Assembly (NCBI GenBank): GCA_037576195.1
Contig: CM075104.1
Span: 4,408,775-4,472,774, forward strand
Direction: 5' to 3'
Source: Phytoseiulus persimilis
Lineage: Eukaryota; Arthropoda; Arachnida; Mesostigmata; Phytoseiidae
Length of the DNA stretch: 64,000 bases
Positions 22,573-35,852 of this stretch are shown here, in pieces (positions within the stretch are counted from its first letter, which is position 1; each line of letters opens with the position of its first letter). Below the pieces are notes generated by a model. It saw nothing but the letters and a program-made list of their open reading frames with translations, searched no databases and was not told the origin of the DNA. The translations under genes and the position numbers were made by a program.

Positions 22573-25500
22573 TTGGAGCGCACGGAATTCGCAATGGCTT
22601 CTTCTCGACAGTTCCCGATGTTCACGAAGGAAGACATCTTCAGGGAGCTCTCATCGTCAGGTGGCCGTATGTTGAATTCGCAGTTAGTGCTCCGTTTCGC
22701 GCGCTACTTGAAGAACCCCTCGACGAAAGAGGGTAAGTTTCCTGGGTCTGAACGACGGCTCCCGAACCTTTCGATATCCCCTCCATACTAGCGACGAACC
22801 CGGGTTGGATCTTACAGAGGCAAAAGCGAAATTCAAGGACTATGTGAACAAAATGGCTACGCTGGTCACGGACCCGCTCACTGGCGATAAGTTCGTGGTC
22901 CTGCGACCTGAAGCTCGTGAACAGCTTCGGCGGAACTGTGCCCCGCCTGTTGTGAACCCATCACTCGTGATGAGCTCCGCAGCAGCCGTGAAAGGTCAAC
23001 CGCTCCCCATGCAACCCGGTCCCCCTGCGGTGTCGCACCACAGAACGGCTCATCAGAATCCTGCGAGAAAGAGTGAGTCTTCACCCTGCTTCCGAGATTG
23101 ATTTCCGCGCTGGCGAATCGGATTTGTAACGAACGACTCAATTCATAGCTTCACAAGAATGTCAACCACAAGCTCCAACGCGGCCGTCCCGCCAACCTCC
23201 GATGTACCAACAAGCCGTCACAGCGTCGAAACTCAATCGCCCGCCACAGAACGCTGTGCACAATCCCACTTCAGCTCCTGTCTCGCATCCGATGCAAAAC
23301 CGACCGTCGTCGCTGAAACTCGTCCATGACAATCAATCGTTCATGGATGGAAGCCCGGGACATCAGAGGAGAGGTTCGGCGGGAACCATCAATACCCAGC
23401 TGCTACAGCAGTCCGGAATGGTGATTCCGAAAAGTGAGTTAATTCCGCAGTTTTCTCAGAATTCAACTCGGAGCTCCTGAAAGTATCAGGGCCGGGTGGC
23501 TGGTGAAATTTTCGATGTGGGCCCTGAGCGAGCGGGTCTTGCTACCTTCTTTCGTTCTCCTCATTTTCGGGAATCGGTTTCGTATCACTTCCGCGTGGCG
23601 GAGGGGCAGCTTACAGCCGTCAGGGTGGCCAAGTTGTGAAGCGTGCCGGGAGAGAGCTCTGGGAGCAAGAACGGGGGTCGAAAATACCACCGGAAACCGT
23701 CTAAGGAGGAGACGTTTCCATCCTCGCGGTTTAACAAGGATCGATCGCTTGAATTGCAGATGTCAACGGGAGTCCGGTGCCTCCTCCCCCTCCTCCGTCG
23801 AGGTCCCTGTCGAAGAGCGTTCCGAGTCTTTTGAGTGAAACGGACTCGCCGCCCGTCGTCCCTTCAAGGAGCCGGAGACATTCTGCGAAAGGAACCGTGG
23901 TGGAGGAGAAAGTCAAACAGTTCGCGGAGAAAGAATTCGTCAAGGTGAGCTCAACCGCATATCTCCTCCACGCCATGATCCATTCGTGTTGGGGTTTCGA
24001 GAGTATTGCTGACTTCATGGAATGGTCGAAACCGCCGAACTGCAAACATTGGAAAGAATTTAAACAAAGTGAGCTCTCGGCGGCGCTTCTGGGCCGGCCG
24101 ACCGAATCTCTCACTGATCGGTCGCTACTGCGCTTCTCGATGATTCGGACGTTTCCCTGTTCGGATCGTGTGGCAAATATTCGAAGTCACGCTGCGTCAT
24201 GGTTTTGTTGGACTCCGGAGGAGTCTCTGGACTGGCGCCGGAAAAACTGAGCTGCTCTTGTAGGAGCGGGCTCTTGATTGAGCGAACAATCGAGAGCGCG
24301 AGCTGCGCAAGATCCCCAGGGATAAAGCGTCTACCTGGTCTCGTGAATTTAGGCTTCGACTCGAATGAGCGTCTTTGGAGCATCCTTCCGACCTTGGACG
24401 CTTTCGTCACTCGAGTTTGGCGGTCCGTCTCCTCTTGCATCGGAACATTCATCGGTTGTCAAGGCCAAGCTGGAACTAATTAGAACATCGTAGCTGAACG
24501 AAAAACTTCCGAGGAGAACAATGACGGCGGTGAATGTTTTATCGAGTCTTTTATCTGTGAGTATATGTCGTTGGGTGAGTGAGTGAATGACAGCCCAAAA
24601 GGACGGTCGACTGACCGGCGAGAGGATGAGTCCGCGAATATTTGTGCGGCGAAGCTTATTTCCGGCGTTACGCTGGGGATCCAGTGGCTCAATGAGCACA
24701 TCCGTGGCATGTGATGCCACGTGAGGACATTCGGAATTGAACTCTCCCCTGACTTCTGGTTTTCGCACTGGACCGCTCACAGCTGAGTGAGAGCAACCTG
24801 TGTCCTGTTATGTCCGGTATCATGTCCCGTCGGACCCTTCGGTTTGTGACACAGTTCTGTGCTGCGCAATTCGATGTGTGAAAACAGAGCAGGTATGTGC
24901 CGCACATTCGGTTGAAGTGTCTGTGAACTCGGCGTAATGTACAACCTCCCCGTTTTCGCGATTTCAACGCAAACTGGACGCGGAGACGGGTTCTATGAAA
25001 ACCCTCCGAGCCCCATCCCCGGATTCGCCTTTCGCGGGATTCCCAGTGCAGTTTCTGGACTAGGATGCGATCCGAGAGTCGGCACCTGTCAGTCTTGCGC
25101 CTGCGACTAGGACGAGCCGAACTAGATACTCCCCACGGGATCCGAATCCAGACCGGAAAAAAACCGCCGTGATCGACCCAGATTATCACATCAACCGCTC
25201 CGAGCAGAGGCGATCAGGGCGAGTTTCCCTGTTTCGACGGCGAAGACGGGCTCAATGACGTTGCTCGCTTCCTTTTTACACTCAAACACTTTCCTTCAGA
25301 TCGGTCGCTCGATCCGGACGATTCTGTTCGATTGGTCGGCGCTCCCGCCGACTTTCTTGATCGCTCGCGTGCCTTGGTGAATCAGAACTGCGGAGAGCTC
25401 GGGCGAGTTTGGAAAAGTTGGAGGCTGCGTGACCTTGCCACTGCAAGCTCCAGCTGTCCGAGCGCAAACTGCTCCACCGCCTGTGACGCGTCGAGCAACG

Positions 25501-28500
25501 TCGGCTCGTCCGAGTGTTCTCACACGGTGAATTTTCTTCGGTGAACTCGTCATTTTTTGCGAGGTACAACACTTGTTGACAGAGTGACTTCTCGGTATGA
25601 AGTATCCTTTCATCCGTCCAGTGCCCAGTTTGGCGTGTGGAGAGACCGGAACGCGTCGAGAGTGTTTCGCAGATTAGATGCAGCCTGTACCATCGTTTCG
25701 ATGGATGGCGAATCTGCTTCCCTCTGGAGTATTTGGGAGACCAAGTCGACTATGGAGCTCAGGAATCTCCGTGCCGTTCGATAGAGTTGCGAACGGAGAG
25801 GGCGCGCTCTGTTCCCCAACCGCTGTCGAAGGGCGTGGAGCCGAATCAGCTCCGGACGATACCGAGGAGTAGAGAAACGGCTCTCGATGAGGGAAACCTC
25901 ACATCATCGTGCGCCATCCAATGGATGGAACGGAACGTGCTTTGGTTCTGGACCCATGAGCGATTCCGAGGAATCGTCGGCTTGAATTATGTCCTTGACT
26001 TTGCGAAGATGCAACGCTTTCAAACCGAACCTCGAAACTTGTGGCGGCCCTGTATGTCACCTGAAATCGGAAGGATCGCGCCGATCGATTCCAATGAACC
26101 GAATGACATCGAGTTTCCAGTTTGCGCTGTGCACGTCAAGCTGTGATTCTTCCAGGATGAGGTTCGTCAATCTGTGACGGAGAAGACTTCGGTGGCTGTG
26201 AGTCCTGGGACTGTTATGGAGAAGGTTCGCATGTTAAAGATGACGTCCGAAGGCAACCTCACAGCCCCGCAGCCCCAGATCAACATAAGAGCTGCGCAGA
26301 ACAAGGACACGGGCAGACGGATTCTCAGTTCACGCAACGTGAGTTTTTCTCGACAGAATCGACAGTCGGAAACCCATTCCAATCAGGCTTCAGCATTTCG
26401 AGCGATTTATTGACGACTCCGTTGCAGTCAAACCAGGACTCGGACGACAAGTGTTCCGTGTCGACTTTGGACCCGCTGAGACGAGAATTCTGTCGGAAAG
26501 CCATGACCTGCGATTACCAGTCGATGCAAAAAATGCTACAAGAAGATCCGTCTCTAGCAAAAGCGATCGACTACGTTCTGGGTTACAACGCCCTGCACTG
26601 GGCTGCAAAATATGGGCACAGCGATGTTGTGAAACTTATAGCAGGCACATACAATGTCGACCCGAACATCAAAACGCGCGGAGCCGTAAGAATCCCAGCT
26701 TTTTTTTTTCACGAGACCGGATTCGGAACTCCGTGCTCCTCACGTTCCTGACTGGATTGCGTTCCTCTCCTCATTCTCCCGACGTTGGCGTCACATGAGA
26801 GCGACCGGAAGAAGCATGTTCTCCAAATCTTAAGCCAATTCGTCGATTTGCAGGGTCAAACGCCGCTCCACATAGCGTACATGTTCAACCAGAGGGCGAT
26901 AATCGACCTTCTCATCATGACTTATGGTGAGTGAATTAAGCGAATCGGTTCATGCCGATCAGGTTTTCCCTGTTGATCGCACTTCATTATTCCGAATTCC
27001 AGGAGCCCAGAAAGACGTCCGGGACTTCAGTGGTCGAAAGCCTGATTTTTACGGAAACCAGAAGAACGTCGAGACTCTTCGCTCGAAAATTTATCATCAA
27101 AAAGAAAAAGAGGATAAATTCGAGGGGACAACTTTTGCAAGTAAGCAGAAAGTCGGCAAGACGCGAAGAATACTCGACAAGGTTAAGGGTCGAACCGAGA
27201 GCTGGAGAACTCCAACTCTACGAAGCATATCGTTAGTGGAAGATTTCGGACGAGTTGAGAGAAAAGCCACCAATCGCTCCACTTCAGTGGATTATCATCG
27301 AAGCGACTTGCTCCTGATGAACAGTCACTGAACTTGTTCGGAGCTTTTACTTAAATTAGGAGACGACACGGAGTCTGTCCTGCTTTTTGTTTCAAGCGGG
27401 TCTCAAGACCTCCGACACTCGATTTCACTCAATCAACAATCTCATTGAGTCAGCAATGTGCAGCTTTAGGCGTGAGAGTTCGCCAAGACCAAAGATTCCC
27501 CATGGATCTCACAAAGTTCTTCTGGTTCCAGTGCATCACCTTCTATTTCTGTTCATTCAGTTTCGTTGATCCAGGGATGAACAATGCTTTCTTTTGCATT
27601 CGATTGGTATTTCAGATCGCAATTCGGGTCGGCTAATTTATCGCAGTCGTCACTGGTAGCATTTTTTTGTTTCTTATATTATTGCTCCTCCCATTACTAT
27701 TAATACCAGCGATGACAGCAAGTGGCATTATACTTAGGGGATTCAGATGCAATGCTTAGGTAGAGAACCAAATTGTTTGGCCGATGGTTTCTTGTGACCA
27801 AAGGATTTAGTGGTCAAAATAAAAGTGGAAGAATAATTATTGTTCGCCAACAAAAGAAAATGTTCCCTACGCTTGGAGGTATGCCACGCTTTTCGCAACA
27901 CCTTCCGACCCCCGTCGCACGATGCCACCCGCTCCGAGCCCTCCCGGCAGAAAAGCATTCGCAATCAAACGCCAGAGCACTCTAAACTGTACTGGAACTT
28001 AAAAGAATGCCGGAAATCCAAGCCTCGACAGTAATCCATGATCTAAACCAGGTCGACTGAATGTTTCATCCTCTCCCTGTTTGCTGTGATCTTGGGACGA
28101 CTCTGAACAGTCACTAGTCTGGCTTTTCTCTCGATCTCTTTTCCGTTCGTCTTTCGATTCGAGTGAAATGTCATGGACGCTCACAAAACGTGACCCGAGC
28201 GTTTTGCTGAGGTGTTCCTCCGGCACGGGCTAATCTAATGTTCGTTTGACTTCGCAGAGCCCGAAACAAAACCCTTCGCCAAGCGCTATGGGTCCTTCAA
28301 CGTCAATATCAAGAAGACACTCCATCATTTGAACCTTAAAAATTGGGAAGGCCTCGGTGGAGTTGACGAGGAGTCGCACAGTCTTCCACCCCTGCACAGG
28401 GGTAGTCGGAAACTACCGAAGCGAGCGAAGCGTACCGCTTCCCTTTTATCATCGTGAGTACTCATTACAGTTCCACTCTCGGCGGATCCATCCCCGTTAC

Positions 28501-28644
28501 CCGGTTCATTTTCTTAACAGCGATTATTTTCTACTATCATTCTCATGCAATTCCAGTGTCACAGGTCGCTCAACAGCACCGCCAACGGTCACTGAGGAGA
28601 AACAAGATTCGGATTCCGACAGTGCATACGGTTTCAACTCCTGA
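22573..28644 (+). CDS. SOWAH: Sosondowah-type ankyrin repeat protein, 10 exons
   Basis: Exons are 22573-22732, 22818-23072, 23149-23433, 23760-23944, 26156-26338, 26428-26685, 26854-26926, 27003-27140, 28258-28453 and 28557-28644, all GT-AG with matching phases (606 aa). Translation may start at ATG 22573 or at ATG 22594. Residues about 10-75 form the winged-helix-like SOWAH N-terminal domain (FTKEDIFRELSSSGGRMLNS, then FKDYVNKMATLV). A long Pro/Ser-rich linker follows, and ankyrin repeats lie at about 390-480 (GYNALHWAAKYGHSDVVKLI, then GQTPLHIAYMFNQ). The protein ends in an acidic Asp-Ser tail. If the donor at 27141 is not used, exon 8 reads on to a TGA at 27329-27331, giving a second possible C-terminus. 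Molecular function of the family is poorly known. Intron 4 is 2.2 kb. Confidence 0.85.
23945..26155. other. Long intron 4 of the SOWAH gene
   Basis: This is by far the longest intron of the gene; the others are about 75-330 bp, except the 1.1-kb intron 8. Frames on either strand (for example 24689-25189 minus, 166 codons) show no recognisable domain. I see no transposon ends or tandem repeats. Confidence 0.5.
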
Positions 28645-29262
28645 GACGCTATCCATCGACTCCTCGAGTAATAGGGAACGGGGAAGAACGAAAGCAGCTG
28701 ACATTGTGGATAGGATACAGAAACTGCGAGCGTATCCTCGGGGACGCCACTTTTTACATTGTACCTGGCCAACTTGCTCACAATTTACTCTGGCAATATG
28801 TAGAGGGAGAATACAATCTCCTCATTTCAGACACTTGAAGATACCGTGACTCTTGAAGAAGCTTTCGTAGCACAGAGGCCCTAGTATCGGGAACAAAAGC
28901 CTCACGCATGTTGTGATATTACTACCGTTATCGTCTTCGTTCCGTGCATCTCAATTTCGCGAGGCATGAATGTTCATACAGCATCAAGATCCTGGACATA
29001 TTCCATGCAAAGCCGTGTAAGCCAGAATGAGTTTGTCAGCTGAGCGCGGATGACACTTCGACTCAAGGGACCTAAATTTCATGTACGTTGATCACCGGAT
29101 TCGCCTCTTGGAACAATGTTGAGGACGAAAATTCGTGGACACTGTATACTCAAGGAGCTTCACGAATCCTCTGAACGTGTTGGAAGCAAACGAGAAAATC
29201 GGGGGAAATTCCGCTCAGACAACGACGAATTTACACGTGCTCACGACCACTTGAAGGTCCCT

Positions 29263-29268
29263 AATAAA
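29263..29268 (+). terminator. Possible polyadenylation signal of SOWAH
   Basis: AATAAA lies about 620 nt after the SOWAH stop codon, just before the convergent AP3M gene. Position and hexamer only; cleavage site not determinable. Confidence 0.3.
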
Positions 29269-29339
29269 AAGAACACGATATACATTTAAGGTAGAAACGA
29301 AGAGTGATGGTCCTCTTTCGAGTAACGTTCTTATTTCAA

Positions 29340-29345
29340 TTTATT
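29340..29345 (-). terminator. Possible polyadenylation signal of AP3M
   Basis: On the minus strand AATAAA lies about 150 nt after the AP3M stop codon at 29494-29496. The SOWAH and AP3M transcripts would therefore overlap or nearly touch at their 3' ends. Confidence 0.4.
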
Positions 29346-29493
29346 CATTCAGATTCGTTCGTGATTCTTATAAAGCGTGCACAAGCTGACTAATCTTAAC
29401 ACTGCTCGGCCTCAGTAAGAAAAATACACAGACACGGAAGTCATTTCAAAATACAGTGACCGGTCCATCGAGTTCAGTCTCGGGGGGCCATTT

Positions 29494-32400
29494 TCACGTC
29501 CGGACTTGAAATTTACCGCCTTTTGTGATGTATTTGACGCCCTTGAACGGTTTGTAACTCTGAAATGGAGTTATGCGTTAACCATGTGAATGGGCTCGTC
29601 AGAACGAAATGAGAGAAAGGTCATGCTCGTCTATCCCTAGGGACGCTCACAGGCACGCTCATCCGTACTGAACGGATCCCCTCTCTGCGTTCCCAGGACG
29701 GAACGTCAAAGACACAAGAACTCGAAGACCCGCAATGCAAAACGAATCTCTGGCGCCAGGACACATGAAGAGCCAGTCCCTGCTGTGACGTGCTCCGAAT
29801 GTACCTGTGAGACAAGGACCCCCACAAAACCAGCGCAGATCGCAATACAGCGCACCGTTACACACTGAAGTGGCGCCTCTCCCTCTCTCAATACATAACG
29901 AGTGGCTTCGTGCGGCAGGGTTATTCGAACCAACGATCGAAGTGCTTCAGCAAGGCTTGTTAGTAGCGTCTAGATTCTAGCTTAGCTTCCAGACAAGCTC
30001 TCCTCAACCAACGAGTCCGAGTCCAACAAGCGACCACGACGAAACTTTGCTACATGGTTACACGCAGAGACTTTCTGCAATCGGGTTGTGGAACCGATTC
30101 TGACAACACTATTAAGCCTAGTTGTGCTCTCGAATGGTTTGCGTTTCCTTAGCGTACCGGACTTGGCGCGACCTGTTTGTGAAGAATCCCAGACTCATAT
30201 TCCATCAGGCAGTTTCCTCCACGGTACTAGAAATGCCGCAGCAGTCAGACACATGAGGGTTGATCTTTGTTCCTCCAGTTATCAATTTCTTATGCATCGG
30301 TTCGATTGATTATCTCGTCTCAGCGTACGTTAAGGAAGATTTACAAGAGAGCTCATGAATCTTCTACTCCGCTTGGATTCGAGTGAGTTGAAGTTACGAG
30401 TCCACCAGTGGACTACTCATGCTGAAAACTACCCTCTTCGACGTTTGTGGATCAAGGCACTGAAAAGCAGTCTAGTTCTCACCTCTCCATACATGTCGAG
30501 GCGATTGACTTTGACGCCGGACACGGCCAGACTTTGTATACTGAAGTGTACGCTGATGATGGGTTGGCTTTCAGGGGGTGGAGCCCCACTAACAACAGAG
30601 ATCGATCCGCGGATATTCGGCTGCTTGCCGATCTGGGGAACCAGAGCATAGTTTAGCAATCGAGACCCTCGAGACTGACGCGGATACTTAACTATGCTGC
30701 GAAGACTTATTTTGATACACACATAATCGAGGGAGATTGTTGATAAAAAACGTGAGCATCATCATCGCCTTCATCACTCACCTCTATTTTTCCCACGTTC
30801 CATATAAGTAGTTTAGAAGTCGGTTCGAATGAGTATTTGCCCTGACTGGCCGTGAGTGATACATTGAGAACGCCTTTCGGCATCGTCATTTCCAAAATCA
30901 CTTCATCAACAGTTTTGCCCATCGGCGTCTTCGCTCCAACAGAAATATCGACACGGCCTCCCCCCGGTTCTCGGAATGAAATTTGGTTCCTGCACGATTG
31001 AATGAGCAATCAGCATCCCTTCAAGATGAGCCGTAAATCACAACGAAGAAGAGAGAGGCTGACTCTGTCGGGAATCGCGTTGAAATGCACTAGCCTGACA
31101 TTGATGGGTATGTTGACTTGATTCTGACTGTTGATGTGATAAGTCATAAGCCGGAAGTTTCCGTCTGGAGGCACGAATGATAGAACTTTCTCCGACTCCC
31201 AGCGTCGGAACCTCACGCAGGGATGGAAGGAGACGTCGTCGAAAACTCGAGGGTTCATGAAGTTCAGTGTGAGATCCGGCATTCCCGAAAGTTTCATGCA
31301 ACAGTCGATCTGAGGAATGGCAGGAAGTCGTCAATTTTCTCAATCCTGTTTGCCTGGGACTCAGCTCTGGGTTCGATGAGAGGAGCATCGAGTACACTTG
31401 CGACATGATACTCACCCGGCCTTGAATTTCTGCAGAAACTATAGCCCCGGTTTTGTCGATGATAGCATCAACTTCTTCGATCACATCGAAGTAGGCTTCA
31501 TTGTTCGTATATTTCACCCCGGCTCTCCTCCAAGGCACACACGAGAGTTGGCCCGTGGGTAACGTAGCCGAAACGTTGCTTCGACCTGGAATGATAGCAA
31601 CCATCAGAATTCCACATTCACACCTATCTGGAACGAAACCTGGAACGCTTTATCGCCGTTCATTGCGTTCATCCTAATCGCCCCACGGTGCACGTTACCT
31701 GTTACAGTGTTGGCGATGGTTCTTAGTAAGTTGGGTGGCTTGATGAGCTCTTTGAGTATATTGAGCTCCGTCGCAAGAGGGAAACCGTTGTCCAGCATCT
31801 CATCGAGGAGCTCATACACGACCACGACGTGCTCTTTGAGCGTCGATTCGTTGCAGTCGTTGAAGTAGTCCACCAGAGTGTCGACAACGCGGTGTAGGAA
31901 CTCGATAATGAACAGAGGGGACACTGGGAAATTAAACCGGAGATAAAGACCTCATCCGTCCTATTGTTTGAATACCTCAGCTAGCGGAACTCTCGATCTC
32001 GCTGTGCATGTCTAAGTCGAGACGATAGGACTAGACAATGAGACGACCACGGTACCGAGTATGAGATCGAAGGGATTTACCTTCTGACATTGTGACTGCC
32101 AGGAAGAATAGCTTGTTCCGGAGTATGGAGATCAAATAGTGATGCGGCGTCGCGATAACTGGAGGGATATCTTGAGGACTGCCAGCTCTGGCCTGTGCAT
32201 CGAAGAAGTAATCACAGACCGATCTTGGGATCACAGATTTCCAATGTTTTTCCAACAACACGTCCCTGCAAATATTTCGAACCACACGGAACCCTTAGCA
32301 ACCCGACTCCATGAGATCCGGATGTTCCGTTCTGACAAGGGAGCTCTTGAGCCCTGCATGTTTATGGAAGAATCGACTGTTCTCAAGCTATCGAACAGAT

Positions 32401-32526
32401 GGAACCACCGGTGTCACTACGGACTCCTGGTGTCTCCGGCTTTACGCTCCGACGTGCGGATCCCGAGCACGAGTTTCGCTCAGAGCCTTACCCTGACGGG
32501 TTGATGATGAACAAACTGTGAATCAT
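29494..32526 (-). CDS. AP3M: AP-3 complex subunit mu, 417 aa, 8 exons
   Basis: Exons in transcript order: 32526-32492, 32265-32081, 31923-31699, 31585-31416, 31309-31095, 30989-30782, 30632-30483 and 29559-29494. The sum is 1254 nt, giving 417 aa against 418 in human AP3M1. It begins MIHSLFIINPSG and ends GGKFQVRT, as the family does. The longin-like N-terminal domain (residues 1-140) includes LEKHWKSVIPRSVCDYFFDA. The mu homology domain starts near GQLSCVPWRRAGVKYTNNEA and ends with VSGVKVNRLDMYGE. AP-3 mu recognises YxxPhi sorting signals for transport from endosomes to lysosomes and lysosome-related organelles. Intron 5 appears to use a GC donor (GTCAG|GCTAGT), the only junction that keeps the conserved frame. 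Intron 7 is 923 bp. It is head-to-head with PEX12. Confidence 0.96.
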
Positions 32527-32952
32527 CTCTCGACATCCAGTTTCGCACTGAATGGCGAACAGACACAGAACACTGCGAATAAGTTCCTCGATCCTCTCCA
32601 ATCTTCTCGGTGCTGTCACAGGGTGAATTCTAGATGCAGAATACAAACCAGGAAAACAGCTGCTCTGTTGAAATGACTTATCTGCATCGCTTGTACTCCG
32701 ACACCAACAGTCGGGAGGAGAGTGCTGGGTTCTTCGGAACCCCGCACGCTCATGGTCAGATGAAGTTCAAGGATCGCTCGGATCGGAATCAGTTTCAGCG
32801 CTCGCTGGCTCAAAACCAGCGGCTTGGCCGCATCTAGTGCGCCTGGATAACACATCAAACTGAAACTACTCATAATCACATGTTGTGCTCCCCCCGAGTT
32901 CTCTCTATCGAATTTTTAGAATGGAAGATTGATCTGGTGAATCGTTGCCGGC
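32527..32952. promoter_or_regulatory. Bidirectional promoter region AP3M / PEX12
   Basis: Only 426 bp separate the two divergent start codons, so both promoters must share this interval unless upstream noncoding exons exist. No TATA box at a convincing distance was seen. The geometry is the evidence. Confidence 0.6.
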
Positions 32953-34096
32953 ATGGCGAGTGCCTTCGGAGCTCATCTAGCCCGTTCGGTTATCAGTAGA
33001 ATTTCTACTTTCGATGTTCTCGCTATCGACGACTTGACAATAGGCTTTCGAACTGGCCTGAAGTATCTTGCCAACTTCAGCGGTCAAACTTGGCCGCAAC
33101 GGGTCAAATTCCTGAGTTTGTACTCGGACGAGGTGGTGTTGGCTCTCGAGCTATTTTTGCAGTATCACCACTTGAAGAAATACAACGCATCTTTTTCCGA
33201 GAAATTCTATGGCGTAGCCAGAAATGGTAAAGTGAAGCTTTTCCGGTGAGTGGAGACGTCTGAGAAAGCGAGTTCCATCTTCAGAACATTCCTGATTGTG
33301 TATCCGGTCGCAAGGGTTTTCCTACAGAGCTTACTTTCCATTTTCGATACTCCAAGATGACTATGTGAGGGGAGACGATTATCTGGCTTTTCTTTCTTCT
33401 CTCAGCACCCTGCTGCTTATATCGGTGTTGCCGTACCTAAGCTCAAAGCTGGAGGATCTCTTTCGGCAGTGGAAAGACGACCGGGCTGAGGGAGTCCGTG
33501 CTCAGAACGAGAAAGTCCGCAAAATATTCCTACGCTTCTATCCCTACGTGTACTTTGTTACCCGAGGCTCCTATTTCCTGCTCGCGCTGTTACACACTCT
33601 AGGACGAACTGACTTCCATTGTATGGAGCTTCTTCTCAGCGGCAGCCGCCTGGAGCAATTCGATGACGGCAAACATCTCCGACAAACTAGTCCCGTTAGC
33701 AGCTCGTACTGGCTCCTCCGATATCTTGCGTACCCGAAACGAATTTTATCGGCGACAGCCGACATGGGAATCAATGCCTTGGTGCTCGGTGCGCATATAC
33801 TGCAGATGATGGAGTTTTGGTATCAGAACAATGATGTTAGTCCTTTCCAGAGAGGTTTGGTAGTTCCACCCACGCCCGACGAGCGAAGTAGCGTTGAATG
33901 CCTTTCGCAGGGGCATCATCTTCCGAAAGGCAAATGCCCGCTTTGCAAGGAGGTCGTCGTTAATGAGACGGTTCTAGCAACCAGTGGTTTCGCTTTCTGC
34001 TACGCTTGCATCTTCCGACACCTCATCGATCACAACACTTGTCCGGTTACTGGCTACCCTTCCACGGTCGATGCTCTGATCAAGGTGTATCAGTAG
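32953..34096 (+). CDS. PEX12: Peroxisome assembly protein 12 (PEX12), 353 aa
   Basis: Two exons, 32953-33245 and 33328-34096, are joined by an 82-bp GT-AG intron in phase 2; the human protein has 359 aa. The start ATG has good context (gccggcATGgcg). The N-terminal PEX2/10/12 domain contains the family pattern SFSEKFYG (about residue 82). The C-terminal RING-like domain has CPLC, then VNETVLATSGFAFCYAC and CPVTGYP, the reduced ligand set typical of PEX12. PEX12 forms, with PEX2 and PEX10, the peroxisomal membrane ubiquitin ligase that ubiquitinates the import receptor PEX5 for recycling. Membrane segments are visible as hydrophobic stretches around LAFLSSLSTLLLISVLPYL and YFLLALLHTLG. The gene is divergently paired with AP3M. 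Confidence 0.96.
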
Positions 34097-35852
34097 GCCG
34101 GTGATGAGTGACTCTCGTACCGGTGTCATTTATAGCAACTAAAAAATCGATTGCTTTGTTACGCAGCGTGGCGAAGAAGTCTTACCAGCTTTCCCAGACG
34201 AACCTCTCTCCGGACCATCAATGCTCCGATAACAGCTCTCATGAAGGGACGATCCCATGGATACTTTAGGGCTTCGTTATTCGACACTTTGTGTAATATT
34301 CCGAGTCGAATTTGCGAATGACAACACTAGTGATGATGGAAGCTTGCGTGAATGCTCATATTGTAGAATCCGAAGGATTTTCATAGACTGACCGTGTAGA
34401 AACAACTCATTGACCGATCTCTTGGCTCTGATGTGATCGCAGCCTTTGAAGGTTGCAGGAACTGAGCCGAATGAGCAAATAAATCTCAACAGTACTGTGA
34501 TACAGCAACTCGGCTTATTGTTTCGTTCTCTCATATTCTCATTCGTCCGGATCTACCTACTCGTCCGAGACACGTTCACCCACCGACGTTGGAGCTCAAA
34601 TGTTCTCAATCATTCAAGGATTGTACAACAAATTGGTGCTGCAATCTGCGGAGAGGAAGTAATGGTAGGGCAGAACGGAGGACAATGTGCTCTGTGCGGT
34701 TGGGCGCCTCATCAAACTCGTCTCGGAAAAAATCGAATCAAGCCCGACGGCTCGACTACAAGCAGCTCATCCAGCACTTCTATATAATAGAGTCATCGAA
34801 TCGATGCCGATTTATTCCGTAGAGGATCATTCCAGGAAGTGACCGTCCCTCTCGGCCTAATTGAACAACCATCCAAGTCCGACCCTCGACTTGATGATTC
34901 GATATTTTGCAGGTCCTCGATGCCGGGAATATATTCACATGGGCGCCGGACATAGCGGCTCAGTCGCCTGATTACCAGGCGACAGACAGCTCGCCTCTGT
35001 CAACAGGTGCTTGCAGGTCTGTGACAGCAGTCCTAGCCGGCTCTTGACCGCGGCGTTGGGTTCCCCGGCAGGGTCAGAACTTTCCGCGGAAGAACACATA
35101 TGTTTCGAGATCGGAGGACAGGGCTCATCCATTTCTCCTGAAGTGAGCGAGCCATTCAAGTTTCAAATATCTGGCATCTGCTTATGGCTGAACTGACGCA
35201 ACTCGACTTTGGAGGAAAACACAGCCTTAGGAAGTGTACCGACGTGTTGGGTCACCATGCTCCAAATAATTTCCAACGCTCCACGAGTAAGGGGTCAGAG
35301 AATCGAATGGTCGCCGCTCTGACCGAAGACAGCTGTGGACCAATTATTCCCTAACGACCTGAGTTCATGTTCGCTCCAGTGCCACCTGCCCTTCTTGCAG
35401 TCGTGTCACAATAAGCGTTCGCTGGGTAACTGTTCTGGCAGCATTGAATTTGAAATCGGCGCGTGCTGAGCTGGCGCGTCGTCTGCTCAGCAGACGCTTT
35501 GCCGTATGTACAGTAACACACTACTGTAGCAGTCTGTCAGAGGTTACGTGGCATGTGCCGAAATTGATCAATTTTGACCAGCTTGACGTTCCAAAATTCG
35601 AAGCGGCGACGAGGGAGTTCTATCGGAGGTCCGAGTAACCTACGGTGAGTTTTGAAAGGATTCCGGGAGAGTTGGAAGCCTTCCAGTTGGGTGAGCCGTC
35701 ACTTTTGATTACCACCATATGATCGGAGAACATTCTTATCCAGTCGTTGTTCGCTGAGAGTCGCACTGTGCCGCGCTCCTCTGTGCTAAGACTCTCTTCT
35801 CAGCTGGATTTGACCCACGGTGGGTAAGCTCTCGAGCTAGCCTGTGAGGGAC
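34097..35852. other. Intergenic, no gene recognised
   Basis: This includes the PEX12 3' flank; an AATAAA lies at 34478-34483. Short frames such as 34446-34787 and 35444-35638 on the plus strand show no family features. No tandem repeats or transposon ends noticed. Confidence 0.45.

Noticed and set aside
30088-30309. Plus-strand frame with a signal-peptide-like start (MEPILTTLLSLVVLSNGLRF)
   Set aside because: It lies wholly inside AP3M intron 7 on the other strand, has 73 codons and no further support.
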